A stretch of 64,000 nt of DNA from Ophioderma brevispina (taxonomy: Eukaryota; Echinodermata; Ophiuroidea; Amphilepidida; Ophiodermatidae). Position numbers and translations under genes: made by a program. How positions within the stretch are numbered: position 1 is the first letter of the stretch; each line of letters starts with the position of its first letter. Of this stretch, positions 22,258-35,154 are shown piece by piece. The stretch spans positions 17,821 through 81,820 of the forward strand of contig JAMKCH010002877.1 in the NCBI GenBank assembly GCA_023653785.1, written 5' to 3'. Below the pieces are notes generated by a model that was given only the letters and a program-made list of their open reading frames with translations, did not search any database and had not been told where the DNA came from.

Positions 22258-22547
22258 AGAAGGCACCAGAGGGTGTTTTGAACCAATCCCATAATGCATT
22301 GCAATGTGTCTATACTGTATTGTACTATGTCAGTACTTAGGGATAAAATTTTTTTACAAAAGTTTAAGAAGCACATGACATTTCATGATCACACTTAAAA
22401 ATCACCTAAGTACTAGCATTTTGTGGTCAGGATTTTTATGTGTTAAGAATGTGATTTTTGTGGGATCACTTGACCATATTGAGGTGAAATTTACCAAAAC
22501 TGGTGCATTGTGGGATGGGCTCATTGATACACCCTCTGAGAAGGTAC
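22258..22547. mobile_element. MITE family M9, copy 2 (9-bp target duplication)
   Basis: The element at 22267-22538 begins CAGAGGGTGTTTTGAACCAA and ends with the complement of CAGAGGGTGTATCAATGAG. The flanks are AGAAGGCAC (22258-22266) and AGAAGGTAC (22539-22547), a 9-bp duplication with one mismatch. The interior matches 5888-6181. A partial left end of the same family (ACCAATCCCATAATGCATT) occurs near 24470. Confidence 0.85.
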
Positions 22548-24001
22548 CAAGCTAGCCTAATGGGGATAAAAAAGCCAATTTTGGGTAAACCAGGTATGGC
22601 TATTATAAGAAAAACATAATTATGAGCAGTGTGAATTCATGGTGCATATAGTTGTACGATACTTGAACTTGAGTAGTAATCGGACTACATGTAGGCATGG
22701 TTTGAAAAAAATCTGACTTGGTTTTCTTTGAATCGGATAATTATCAAATTTGACCCCGTGATATTTGACAGGTTTGACAATACCACCTTTTAAACCCATG
22801 CATCAAAGATAGATCGTATCATCCTATATGATACACACTGTACATAAAAGTAGGCTTATACCTGTAGCATTTGCATTTATTGAGTAGTCAGTCACACTAC
22901 AAAAACCTGTAGTTGAACTTTCAAAATAGGCTTTTGAAGTTTTTGAAGATGTTTCAGACAGACAAATATATATGTAGGGCCTACATAATAGCCTATTTTT
23001 GTGTCTGTGTTTATTTCATTTAGCCTACAGTTGAACTGTACGTGATTGATGTGTTTTGTGCACAACTCGGTAGTGATGGCTGAAATACTAGTACTCAGTG
23101 GGCAGAGAAACAAGTGCCTCAGAAAATGCAGTCAGTGGGAACTGCCAAATGTTGTTGCCTCGCGCCTGTTATGATTTCACACAGGTGATTGCCTTTCAAT
23201 AAGAGATTATTGAATTTTGTCAACATTGGGCAAATTCAAATTACCAGTTCAAGGCCATATTTTGTGTGTGAAATTGTATTATACAAAATGCGAAGAAGAG
23301 TTGAATGCTTGTAATTGATCCAATGAAGGTGTTCTTTAAACTTTTTATAGGATACAGTTCATATGGTATCTAGTCTAAATAATTTCGCCTTGATCTTAAT
23401 TAGAACTTGAATATTCAGGTTTTCTTCAGTGTAAGCCCCTACATGTATTGTACACACACCGACTTCCAAAGAAATTCTCTACATGTATTTTTATTGCCAA
23501 ACCTTAACTTATTTTTCCAGTACTCGTTAACGTGCTTGGTTAACAAGGGAAAACTCTCTTTACTCTAATGTTATTTATAGTAAACATTTAATTGTTTTAA
23601 CCAATCTGAAACATGATATTTGTACACGGTAATTTCATATCTTGATGGCTTGCCAGTATCCTGTAATATGTGTACCGTAACTTAACCACCCAAAGGGAAA
23701 GAATTTGGGTACAAACACACCAACCTCTGTCCTGGTATAAGATACTACAATGCATACAAATCCCATCCCAACACCACAAAAGGTTGTTAGTTCAATGGTA
23801 GCAAGAATAACACTGGCAGGCATAGGGCTCAGCGGGAGTAGTTTCACCATGGAGTTATTATTTCACTCACTTTCTACTTTACAATACAAACCAACCTTGT
23901 CAACCTTTTGGCTTTATTTTGAGAACCAAGGTTTCCACCTGAATTACCTGTGAATACACTGGGAGGGCCAGCTCAGTATCACCAGGCAGAGCTGTGGTGC
24001 C
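22548..24001. other. Spacer, no gene seen
   Basis: No domain or repeat pair detected. The palindrome TACATGTA recurs (near 22685, 23450 and 23480), as elsewhere in the window. Confidence 0.4.
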
Positions 24002-24220
24002 CAGTACTGCAAAAGTGGACATTTTCGCGCTACATTAATTTTTGCGCTTTTCCCGCACTTCTGAGCTAGCGCGAAATTAAAAACTCGCGAAAATGTTTAT
24101 TTTGTGTGTAGGTCTATGTAGGATCGCTGAAAAGAGCGAATTTAAAAACAAGCAAAAATGTTAAAAATTACAGAAACGCGAAAAATTACACGCGCGGAAT
24201 TTATCACTTTTACAGTACTG
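24002..24220. mobile_element. MITE with CAGTACTG ends
   Basis: The element begins CAGTACTGCAAAAGTG and ends with the complement of CAGTACTGTAAAAGTGA, so the ends pair over 16-17 bases with one mismatch. The outermost 8 bases are themselves a palindrome. The interior is rich in GCGAAAA and CGCGAAAT motifs, unusually CpG-rich for the region. No target duplication is evident. Non-coding. Confidence 0.75.
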
Positions 24221-25308
24221 CTATTCAAGATAATTTATTTACAGTCAGTGAAGGATTAAAATAGAGTATGGTACTTGGTAGTAAACAAAATGATTGAGGA
24301 ATGTTTTTGAATCAGGAAGTGTGAAGTGGAATTTAGAAGTAATTTGAGTGGGTAATTTGGTAATAAATCAGTCCCAATTACTTCCTGTATCTATGTCATG
24401 GTGAAATCAAGTGCCAATTACATAGTCAAGTCCCAAGTAAAGTGCAAAGTCGGAGGATGTTTTATTAAACCAATCCCATAATGCATTATGGTAGTGAAAG
24501 ACTTTAATGAGGTCATGTGACCCCATATAAGCAGTGCCCAAGTCAAAGCACACAAAAAGTTGACCTATTGTACAGTGTGGGAGAATTTGTGTGATGATTC
24601 CAGCAATCTCTATGGTTCTTTAACTTTCTGTGCCTTTATATTCCTAAGCTAACCTGCTAATATAAATTTAAGTGTTGAAGGCGTAATGACACATCATGGT
24701 TTAATACAGTAAAGTATTTAGTACCACAGTGTATTATGGGATATCGGTACCATTTAAATCGCCCACTGATCCAAAGTCATGTGTAAAGAATGTGGGTTTG
24801 GGCACGCACTGATGTGCTGACAACCACAACAACTGCGCTTTGATAGTAATTACTAATTCCATATCAATGTCAACAATTTTGGAAGTATGGTAATTGGGAT
24901 TTGTGGAATGACAAAACTTGCTTTGTTTAGTGACAGAAAGAAGTCTGTGTGTTTGATGTGTATTAATCACCAGTTTAAACAATGTGAGACTGTTAAAGTT
25001 AATTAATCACAATGATTCAGTTACTGTTTTGGTGATTTATGAATACCAGTGAACAATCACTACTGTTCATATTAATTGAGTAGCCAAATTTGTTGACAAA
25101 TTTATGAAAACACAAATCTATCTCCTGGTATTGAAGATGGAAGCATAATTTGGCGAGAGCAAAGAGCATGCACTTGTTTTCTCCATACTGAAATATAAAA
25201 TTGAATTTGAGTTCACTTGAGCTACCTGTAATTCAATAATGTAAGTGGCAGTTGTGGGTATAAAAATAACCGTGGACTACCTTAAAATATTTTGCAGTCA
25301 AAAGTAAC
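24221..25308. other. Spacer with a partial M9 repeat end
   Basis: Near 24453-24500 the sequence GGAGGATGTTTTATTAAACC then AATCCCATAATGCATT is a diverged left end of MITE family M9. Its right end is not found. Nothing else is recognisable. Confidence 0.45.
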
Positions 25309-25483
25309 TTGCATCTCAGTGCAGTGCTCTATTATTAGAGATTTTTACATGCACAGATGCATGTAACTTTTGCTCCGTGCATGTAAAATTTTGATACTGC
25401 ATGCAAATTTGTGTTTAGCCCAATCTCTGGGAAAATATATGTGCATGTAAATTTTATTTTCTAAATCGGGCACTGTTGCATCC
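25309..25483. mobile_element. ACATGCAC-repeat MITE, copy 2, 8-bp target duplication
   Basis: The element at 25317-25475 starts CAGTGCAGTGCTC and ends with the complement of CAGTGCCCGATTTAG. The flanks TTGCATCT (25309-25316) and TTGCATCC (25476-25483) form an 8-bp duplication with one mismatch, as in hAT elements. The interior has the same alternating GTGCATGTAA and TTACATGCAC blocks as 21078-21242. Confidence 0.75.
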
Positions 25484-27451
25484 TCTCCCATATCATCTTA
25501 AAAATGTTACAATCAACACAAAATGTTGTAGTTTTGAATTATATTGCTGAAGCTTTTGGACTTCTGCCTTGATCCTTCTCCACCACTGCACTGGTAAGTC
25601 TATGGACTTGCAAGTGGTGAAGGACCAAGGCTGAAAACTTACCTTGAAGTGGAACCTTGACTAAATTGACTACTGGGATGATAGTAAAAGCTTAAACATT
25701 TTTGGACAATATTTCAATATATCATGGTCATTATGTAAAGTGGTTTTGATTTTTTCAGCTGACCCATTGAGGTCATATTCCCACCTTCCCTGGGTCATTG
25801 GACTTGCTTATATTTGTTATTGTGAGATTAGGGAACAGGTGCATCAATGTTTGTCTAATGTTGGTTAAGGCTTTGCTGCCCATTTCTGTAAAAATACTTT
25901 CTAAAATCTGCACTAGCTACGGTACCATTATCATTGAAGTCATTGCCAAAATGTGACCCAGTTCAGTGTGCTCTGTTTGTATTTAATTTCTTTGGTTTCC
26001 CACTGTGGTTCCCAGAGGTGTTTTTTTTTATTTTGAAGGTGTGCACACACTTTTTTTTTGAGGGGGGGGGGGGGGTTGGAATTGACATTTTGTTTTAATT
26101 CAAGTACTGTGCAAATTTTCACACTCCTTGGGAGTTTGTTTTTACAACGTACAGTACATGTAAAATACAAATATTCATTCAAGCTGATTGTCCTTGAGTT
26201 TACAATACCACCTTTTTTACGTACTAGCAACGGTAGCATTCATACAAAGAATCCTACCCCTGCAGTGCATTGTGTTGAAATGAAAGTACAGTGATTGCAC
26301 TGGTGGGTGTGCTATTATAGTATTATCGTTGTTTGAAGCTATGTAGTGCACTAGTGCCACTACATCGCTACAAAATACATTATCATAATTTTGTCTGGCC
26401 ATTTCCGTTTCTTGTGAAACACATGCCCAATTGCTATTGGATGTTTGAAACCATGCTACAATTGGTGCAGTTTAATTGTCAAATTTTGGTAGTATATTTT
26501 GTTTGACAACCAGGTGAATTGGTTTCATTTTCAAATGCAGTGAACAAAATGATCAGCAGGGATGTGAATATTGTATATGTTTAATCCAAATTTGTCTGAA
26601 ATGATAGCCCAACCCCCAAAAGAAATTGTACTACTCAATTCATTCCTCAGCCTCGACCCCACCCTCAAACCATCAAGCCGGTGATGTTGGTATCATCAAA
26701 CTTACATATTTTCTGCAAAATATTTTGGCTGAATTAACTTCTCAAATGATTTTTTACAAGTATAAATAGGGATTATTTATAGTTAACAGAAAATATTTCT
26801 ATATCAGTGCCCAGTATCGGTGATCTATGGGCTGCATATCAGATTATCGCTGAATATAAAATCTGATTTCACCTGAAGTAGCTTCTTGAATTCCACAATT
26901 TTCCAGGCAGTGCGGGTCACTCACCATGCAATTACACACTTGTGTGGAGCATCAAATTCATTAGAATCTCCCACCAGGTAATTTCTAAAAATGGAGATGG
27001 CCTTGTACAGGTTCTGTCTGCATGAGAACAAACATTGTTTTATTGCAGGATATTTGCAGTGGCAGGCAAATTTTTTCCACATATTTAACTTAAAAGGTAG
27101 AAAGATCCAGAGACTATAGCCATAATTTAAAATTGAACTACATGTAGTGAATGTTGATGTGAAAAAATTATGAGTCAACAACCTCTAGAACTGTAAGAAT
27201 TTAATTTATTCTTCTATAAATAGCAATTTGGGATACATTGTACCATTGACAAACCATTGTCAAACAATGGCTTGAATAGTTTGATAGTAGATATTGGTTC
27301 TACATTGTACAATGTATGAATGGGGTATGAATGTTACTTTGCCATGTGGTGCAATTATAATACCTAAAGTTCTTGAATCATTTTAACATATAAGGCAAAA
27401 ATGGTGGGTATTTATTTTTTAACCGTTTTTTTTTGCTCTAGTGGAGAATGA
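25484..27451. other. Spacer, no gene seen
   Basis: A G-run of about 14 follows a T-run near 26050. Several short frames (25940-26402) lack any known motif. I see no gene. Confidence 0.4.
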
Positions 27452-27736
27452 TTTGAGTGCAGGGCCGTACGCAGGATTTTTTTACGGGGGGTGCGGGTCT
27501 TCGAAAAAGTGGACCTTTTTTTGAAAAATGGACCTAACCCCCCTAAAATGGTCCTTTATTGGAATGTTTTGAACATGTCATCACCAAAAAATGGACTTTT
27601 TCGTCATATTTTCTCTAAATATTGGACCTTTTTATCAGAAAAATTGGCAAAAAGTGGACCTTTTTCCCCTTTTGTGGATTTTTTTTTGGGGGGTGCGACC
27701 GCACCCCCCCCCCCTGCGTACGGGCCTGTTTGAGTG
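27452..27736. mobile_element. hAT-type MITE, CAGGGCCGTACGCAGG family, copy 1
   Basis: The element at 27460-27728 begins CAGGGCCGTACGCAGG. Its right end reverse complements to CAGGCCCGTACGCAGG. The exact 8-bp duplication TTTGAGTG flanks it (27452-27459, 27729-27736). Internal AAAAAGTGGACC-type phrases repeat several times. A right-truncated relative lies at 29693-29935. Non-coding. Confidence 0.9.
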
Positions 27737-29692
27737 TAAAAATGTGTATAAATTGTAATATATGTAAATATCAGAGTACAAACTTGTAAATATGTTGATA
27801 CTGGTAAGATCTGGAGAATGTTGAGTTGTGGTTCCAAAACAGGAAAAAATTAGTGTTTTAAAGGTTGTGTTCCAATCATCTTTGGGACTCTCTCTGATTT
27901 GCCCAGAAGTACTACATGTATGTGGTACAATTTAATTTAGCTTTTTGAGATTACCAAACTGGGGGAAGATGGCTATTGTAAATACATACATCCAAGAACC
28001 TTGAAAAAATTTAAAAATGCTTTATTTACATGTAGTAGTTAAGCCTACATGTACACCTTGAAAAAATGTAGAAAACAAAAGTAAATCAGTTGAATCTAAT
28101 CCGGTTTTGAAATGGATCAGCTGAGTCAAACTGAAAATATAATTAAGTTTTGTATTCATGGTGGGAAAAAAAGTGGGGAATCTAGGAAGCTCCTTCCCAG
28201 GAAATTTGACCATTTGGAGGGAAATTTTGACTTTTCAGACAAAGAAATACATAAATACTGGTAGGAAATCTGTGGGAAATGTGACTATCTTCCCAGAAAA
28301 TATGCATTTTTTCCAGCCCTGTTTGTATTTGAATGGTCCAAAATGGATTTTGAAGGGCAAGGAAACATTGCGAGTCTTTTCAAGCATTTTTGTGTACAGG
28401 TGTATTTATAAGGCTGAAGGATTAAGGTCCATGTGACTTCACTTTCAAAGTGAATGTTTATAACCTTTAATAGTATTTTTAAAACAACTCAAAGTGCTAA
28501 GACTGAATCGACTCGTTTTGGGTAATCTTTTTTCATCAGTTTGTGAGATTGCTGTGTGACTAGTGGAACAAATTGTTCACTTCGCATTGTTTTATTATGT
28601 ACTTGTAAGTTGTATAAGCATCATACACTTAGATAAAGAATAACTTGTACAGTATACTATACTATGTTCGTGATTCTTCATTTTTCACAAGTGGACCATG
28701 GAAAAATTATCATTTTCACAACTGTTAGAGGGGTACAAATAACAACACATGAAAATATACTTGAACTTGAACTACAAAGTAAACAATCCTTCAAACTTTA
28801 AAAAATATGGACACACAAAAAAAAATTACAACCCGGATTACAACTAACTTTTCATATTTTTAATTTTTTACATTTTGTGTTTGTTTTTTTTTGATACTTT
28901 TTTTTGGCAGTTTCAGGGTTTATTGTGGGAGTGGATTGGGGCTTTAGTGCCTTAGGGAATTTGGTACCTGTTGTCTGTGTATGGAGCCAGATTAAATGGG
29001 GACCAAACGTCTACACATTTTTCGGGTAAAGCCAAAATTGGCCTGAGTGTAGTAGTCAAGGTTTTTAGATGTTGTACAAGTTTTTGTAAGCAATCCGGCT
29101 TTACTGGAGTGTTATTGAGCTTGATTTTATTAAAAAGTTCTTTTTTTTAAATCAACTATAATCACAAGTCACTCAATGACTCAAAGTCAAATCTCAGATG
29201 GGGACAATTCTGGAATAGATTGGGGACTTAGAAGGAATTGGCTGATTTTCCAATTAAAGCCTGATGGGAGTTTTACTTTGAAATGCATTAAGTCTTAGAC
29301 GAATCTCACACACAACCCCAACCTAAACACCTGCAGTGTGGTGAAGCTTCAGTATTTCCAGACACTAAACATTTTTATGCAGTTGAAGCCCTCTATATAT
29401 GATAAAGTACATGGTGATGGATCACAGCATCATTGAATCTGGAAACCCAGCTTCACCGCTACCCTTATTTGACAATCTTTTTCCTCAAAATGAAAAATGA
29501 AAGAGAGAAGGAATAGAATCTGAGATGGCATGAAACAGCGCATTATTCCCCTTAATCCATTGTCAACAGAAAACATTCGCCAATACCAATCTTGTGGTTG
29601 GATCTTAAGAAAATGCTTGGTCAACCACTCATAATTATGTTTTCGTAAAATACAAAGTCCTGAGTCGCATTTGGTGTATACAATTGCAATAC
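27737..29692. other. Spacer, no gene seen
   Basis: AT-rich with poly-T and poly-A stretches (28800-28910). No domain, RNA or repeat pair recognised. Confidence 0.4.
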
Positions 29693-29935
29693 AGGGCCGT
29701 ACGCAGGATTTATTTTGGGTGGTGCGGGGACTTTCGCAAAAGTGGTATCTTTTTGGGAAAAGCAGAGTGGACCTAGCTGCCTGAATGATCCTTTTTTGTG
29801 ACTTTTGACATCTCATCACCAAAAGTATACTTTCTTGTCACAAATGTCCTACATTTGGACCTTTTTTATGCAAAAATTCTGCAAAAGTGCTTTTGCCTCT
29901 TTTGTGGAATTGGGGGGGGGGGGGGGGCGCGACTG
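29693..29935. mobile_element. CAGGGCCGTACGCAGG family, right-truncated copy 2
   Basis: It starts CAGGGCCGTACGCAGG and follows the 27460 element through GGTGCGGG, AAAAGTGG, CATCTCATCACCAAAA and a G-run followed by CGCGAC. The matching right inverted end is missing. Repeat R1 copy 2 begins about 50 bases downstream. Confidence 0.75.
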
Positions 29936-29984
29936 CTTCATTTTAGTGTTTCTCTTTTAAAGGATCCATGGCCCGCTCGCTAAT

Positions 29985-30310
29985 AGCCTCGTCCCTAGAA
30001 GCCCAGATTTTTTAAACCGGAAAGTGGTCAACATTTTGGTACAAAGAAGCTACTATTTTTCTCATTTCCCTGTGAATCTTAGAGCCAAAGGTATCTTGGT
30101 TTGGAAGTTATGAGCGAAAATGCGCCCCATTTTTGGTCGCCAATATTAATTTTAAACACAGTACTCTATGGGGCTTACAAAATCATGTTTTTAGCTCTCG
30201 CTAAAACGGATTGAAATATCGGCGCGAAACTTTACAGATGGGCTTTTGGAGTGAAAGCCATTCTATCAGATGAAAACTTCGTATCCCCTTAAATCGGGCC
30301 ATCCCCTTAA
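29985..30310 (-). repeat. Interspersed repeat family R1, copy 2
   Basis: The reverse complement aligns with 908-1235 end to end, from GGGGATGGCCCGATTTAAG to AAAAATCTGGGCTTCTA. The reversed orientation relative to copy 1 and the even divergence argue against a recent local duplication. No frame is conserved between the copies. Confidence 0.7.
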
Positions 30311-30319
30311 TTGTGCCCA

Positions 30320-31250
30320 GCCCAATATGGTTGTTCCAAGGTTTTTAAATTGGAAGGCAGTCTATTGAAAATTATAGTTAGCAGTACTTTATTTCACCTT
30401 ATATAAAAATATCTCTAACATCAATATAAAAAGCACAATAGGTTACATGTAGGTACGGTATGTGTGGTACATGGACTTTGATTAATCCAAGTGTTATTTG
30501 CACTACACTATAAAATTGCTAAACTAGGCTTTTGGCAATGTCTACCTTGTCTTCAGGCTCTTTATTTTAATAATTTTCATCAAGTCAGGACAAACGTAAC
30601 TTGAAAACAGTCAACCGGTAAATCTGACGTTAATATTGTCAGTACTTGAAAGGAGGTCGTGTATTTAGCTAGACTTTTTGATCCAGTTTACACAAAGAGT
30701 GTAAACACTTAAAAACACCATTAAAAATGTGTTTGGGGGTGTAATGCAAGGAAGCCCATATGCAATAGCTGCCATTTGTCAGTTGTTGTTATTATCAGTG
30801 TTTATACCTGAAAAATCTAAACACCTGGCAGTATTGCCAGAAGGCCATTTTGCCTAAAACCCTCGATTTGATGAAGAACAGAATAGAATTTGATCAAAGT
30901 TAAATTTGAACCTTCCAGTAAAGTCGCATTCTTGCACCTGTAGCTACAAACCCAAAACAAAGAATACCAGTACATGTACACTGGGATAGTAGGTGTTATT
31001 CAAGAACTGATACATGTACATTAATTCGTACCATGATAAAAGCTACTATGATTTTTTACAACAACTGCCAATATTTAAAAAGAGACAGCTTAGAGTGGAG
31101 CTTGTGTTTATGTACATGTATACATGCACATATTGAACACAAACTCAAATACTCATTCACTTTCATTTTCTATGAACGTTTTGATTGTAACCTGCAAAGG
31201 CTGCATACACTCTGAGTCAAAGCATATTGGGGTATTAGTGTGTGCATTAA
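30320..31250. other. Spacer, no gene seen
   Basis: Several GTACATGTA palindromes occur (near 30972, 31012 and 31115). No other feature. Confidence 0.4.
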
Positions 31251-31256
31251 AGTGTG

Positions 31257-31434
31257 TATTTCATAAAGAATGTTTGTTTGACATGCAAGTGTGATTCCAG
31301 AAAGTGTCTGTGGTGATTTGCGTACATGTATGTAATGTTGGTTAGTATTTCATAAAGAATGTTTGTTTGACATGCAAGTGTGATTCCAGACAGTGTCTGT
31401 GGTGATTTGTGTACATGTATGTAATGTTGGTTAG
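31257..31434. repeat. Two tandem copies of an 89-bp unit
   Basis: Units 31257-31345 and 31346-31434 differ at only a few bases. Both contain CATAAAGAATGTTTGTTTGA and GTACATGTATGTAATGTTGG. A strongly diverged third relative lies at about 31890-31985 (GTGTATTTCACA, CTTGTTTCTTTGACG). The duplication is recent or conversion-homogenised. Confidence 0.9.
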
Positions 31435-32868
31435 GTACCATGATTTCAGAGAAAAATATTTATTTCAGTTAAAGGCACTTTCAATGATTGCTAAATCAAA
31501 ACTATATAATTTTTTTAAAAACATCGAAAATCAGATCTTTGCATATCAAGTACACACGTAGGTATCCTAACATGCCCTACAAATTTGAGCACTGCTGTTT
31601 TCTTCCCTTTCTGTCAATTTTTCAGTTGTATTTATAATTCTGACTTATCCTTCAACTTTTTAAGACTTTCCAATAAATTTCAAAATATTTAGACTCTTTT
31701 GGATGGATCACCGATAGTATCTTTAACTAATGTATTAAACAAGTGTATAGGTCTGGAAACCATTGATGGTAGTTTGGGCAATATGAATTCATATTGCACT
31801 GTCATAACTGATTTCAAATCAACATTATCTAAAGAGTGATTAATTCAAATTGGGATCTGGTCAAATTAAATGCAGAGTATTTTGTAATATTGGTGTGTGC
31901 GTTAGAATGTGTATTTCACACATGTGCGTTAATTTCAAAAAGCTTGTTTCTTTGACGTGTGAATTCAGAAGTGCCTGTGAATTTATATTGAGCAAATAAA
32001 ATGAGAGACATTGATGAAACACCTTGTCATTATCACCAGGAAGCCAAAATATCATTCAGGCAATTTTAAAAATTAAAACCTCAATCTCATGGTGAATTGT
32101 GAAAATGAGAGTGCCTTTCTAATAACTGCCTTAATTATGAAGGCCCAATTGAGACCTTATGGCATCATCCTAAAAGCCTGGGTCTTTTTCCACTCGAGTT
32201 ATTGAACTATAGACATTCTGTACAGTGCAGTCTCATTTTCTAAAAAGTGAGAAATGTGTGGTGTATGTATTAAATCACTGTCTACTTGAATTTATTTTCA
32301 CTCTGGTTTATTTTCATGTGTACATGTAATGTTGAAAAATGTAAATTTCAGTCATAATCATAACTTGATATGATAACTTCACACTTTGTTAGTTTTTTTC
32401 TATTGTGTAACTTACATGTAGCATTCAGTTTCAAAGCAGTTAGTTTTTCACACTTCAGTGTCCAAGCGTAGAAACTTATGTCAATGCCCAAGGGGGGTCC
32501 AAGGGATAACAACTTTCCTTCCCATGGGGTTTGATCATGAAACTACACAAGTAAATGGGGTTATGTAATACCACATACCGATGATAAAATTGAAAATCCA
32601 AACATTTAAGACCTATGGCCAATTGAATTGTCACTCTTCGAAAAAATTGGTTTCGCAAACATTTTTCATCTCAGCAACTCCAATATAAATTTTGAACCAA
32701 ATTAATTCATTATATCTACTCTAGACTAACTAATTGAAGTAATTACATGCACCATATAGAGCCAAATTTATCCCATCTAGTATTTTGCTCGGAAAGTTAA
32801 AATCACCTTGGTCCTTTCTCATAGACACAGTTAAGATCGATTGTCATACAGGACAAAATTAAAATGAA
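31435..32868. other. Spacer, no gene seen
   Basis: Besides the diverged 31257-type unit near 31890, nothing is recognised. Confidence 0.4.
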
Positions 32869-32876
32869 TGTATCAG

Positions 32877-33087
32877 CAGTGGCGTACCATCGGGGGAACG
32901 GTGGCGTCAAGCCCCCCAAACAGAACCTTGCCCCCCCCTTCAGCCCCCCCCCCCAATGAACTGACTTTTTTGTACAGTGTCTATGGAAAAGGACCCAATT
33001 TGCCCCCCCTCCAAAAAAAGCCTTGTGCCCCCTTCATGCCCCCCCCCCCCTCCCCCCCCCCATTGCAAGGGTCTTGGTTACGCACTG
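32877..33087. mobile_element. Degenerate CAGTGGCGTA-type MITE
   Basis: It begins CAGTGGCGTACC, and the right end reverse complements to CAGTGCGTAACC. The interior is dominated by C runs and CCCCCC..AAAA blocks, as in the other CAG-ended elements. The 8 flanking bases agree at only 5 of 8 positions, so the insertion is old or the boundaries are slightly off. Confidence 0.6.
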
Positions 33088-33095
33088 GCTAGCAG

Positions 33096-35154
33096 TTATA
33101 AATTGGGTTTATGTAGTATTTCCTTCCCACGGTATCTATCTTGGGCAAAAAAACAAGTTGCCTCAGCTTCCCTTGTGCATTAGCTTTTTAAAATTGATTT
33201 GGATATAGCTCTGGCGGGGGCCAAATTTTTTACACTTTTGTTTAGAATTTTAAGTTGTTTTTTTTTTAATTTAGGGGCTATATTCAGTACTTTTCATTAC
33301 ACAATGTCTCTCAAAATTTTGGACAAATCGTAAAAGTGGAACTATTGGACTCTGTTTAGCTTGAAGCAGAAGGATTACATTGGAGTGGCACATATGGTAT
33401 ATTTCTAAAAACACCACGGCAAAAATTCCAAAAATATATAATTTTATATATCGTCAAATGTCTACTGTAGCTTGTTTTGTAAAAAACAACAGCCACAGCA
33501 ACATAGCTTTTTAATCAAAAGAAGCGAGACAAATTCTTTTTTTTTCTTGGCCTAAGCACTTTTATCCCCCATTCTTTAATTTTAGAGTAACCATCTCAGA
33601 TTTTTTAACACCCAACCTAATTATGCTACTGAAGCCGGGGCCAAAGGACAATCAAATCCTGGAAAATTTTCATTGGGTAACCAGAGTGGGTAACTACATA
33701 AGAAATTGCAACAACAAACAATCAAATGTTGGGTCTAATGGAACCTCCCTTGGGCACTGAAGTGTAAAGCTTCTATACAGCATTTAGCATGTACAGTATC
33801 TGCATCTGGAAAATAGGGGATGCTGTTGGCCAATAAGGAATATGCTGACCATACAGGTCAAGTCTATGTACAAGTAAACTACAATCAGTTGTGTTAACGT
33901 TTTCTCCCTGCATAGATACTGTGGTAAAAAAAATCTTGGGCATTATCCTTTTAGAGAAAGATAAATGCCACTGCCAGTGAAAAATCTCTCCAGGTGCAGG
34001 CAGTACTTACAAATTTTTTCTGTTCATATATAAATTTAATTGCTAAATCTAGCATTGCTAATGTCCCCCAATATTAAAAATCTAACAACAAACCTAGATG
34101 ACATTGGCTGTATTCAATTTTATCTGAAACCAATTCACTTTGACGTATTTATGGCACATAAATTATGCTGATTGCTTTCAACTTCAAATTTTATGTCTGC
34201 CTGACTCTGCCAGTTTATTCTAATAGCAGGGTCAAGGAAAATTTAAATTATAAAGATTTATACTGGTATAATATAAGATTTAACTATGTGGTTGTTTTCA
34301 TAATGCTTGAAAAACAATTTAATATTAAATAATTTATATATTAAACTGTAATTCTCCTTATTTGTGTACTTTGTGCATATAGAATTGGTATTATTGCCTG
34401 TTATTTATGTACATTTGTAATGTTTTAGTCAGAAAATGGATATTCCATTAAAGACAGCACGTGGCTGATTTGTATAATTATGTCTTGCTATTTATAATGT
34501 ATGGGCGTACTAGGCGGCACTAGATGCCAAAATTTTATTTATGATGTCATCTGTTTTAAAACTTGATGAAATTGTCACCTTGTTCAGAAACTCTTAATTT
34601 AGAGTAAAAGACTTGCAAAAACAATTGGTCAGGGATGTTTGTACTTGGGGTTTGTATCATACTTGTATTTTGTTAAAGCTGCCTTATTTTATAAGTCAAA
34701 ATCACTTTGTACCATATGTTGTACTTTGTACATGGTTTAGTATGCAAAGAGTACAAGCTTGTGTAATAATATTTGAATCTGATCATTACTTCAACAACTC
34801 ACCGTATCTCCTTGTGCAGGAGCGTACCGTTGTTGATTCGTTATCAACCCACAGTTGATATGCAAATTAGCGCGTCACGCCCGGCGCAGTGTTCACGGAA
34901 GTGCCTTTACGCGGTACGCTTAAGTCGACTCGCTGTTCGTCACGTTTAGAACTCTGAGTACTCGCAGCGGTACCAGGTGCAAACTGCAAAGCAAAAAGCA
35001 TGCAAAAACTTCCGTTTTGCTTTAGATTTTGCTAAAATATATTTACGAGGAAAGATTTCTGTCGAACTGGGAACATTGTATTATTGTAGTGAGAATATTT
35101 GTGTTCTTCTATACACGATATTATAAGTTTTCACAAGGATTTTCGTTGTTGAAA
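33096..35154. other. Spacer; CpG-rich patch at 34860-34985
   Basis: Mostly AT-rich without recognisable content. About 34860-34985 is a CpG-dense patch (GCGCGTCACGCCCGGCGCAG, TACGCGGTACGC) standing out sharply from its surroundings. It could be a promoter, or part of an unrecognised transposon, because the fold-back element follows within 170 bases. No exon was found next to it. Confidence 0.4.
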
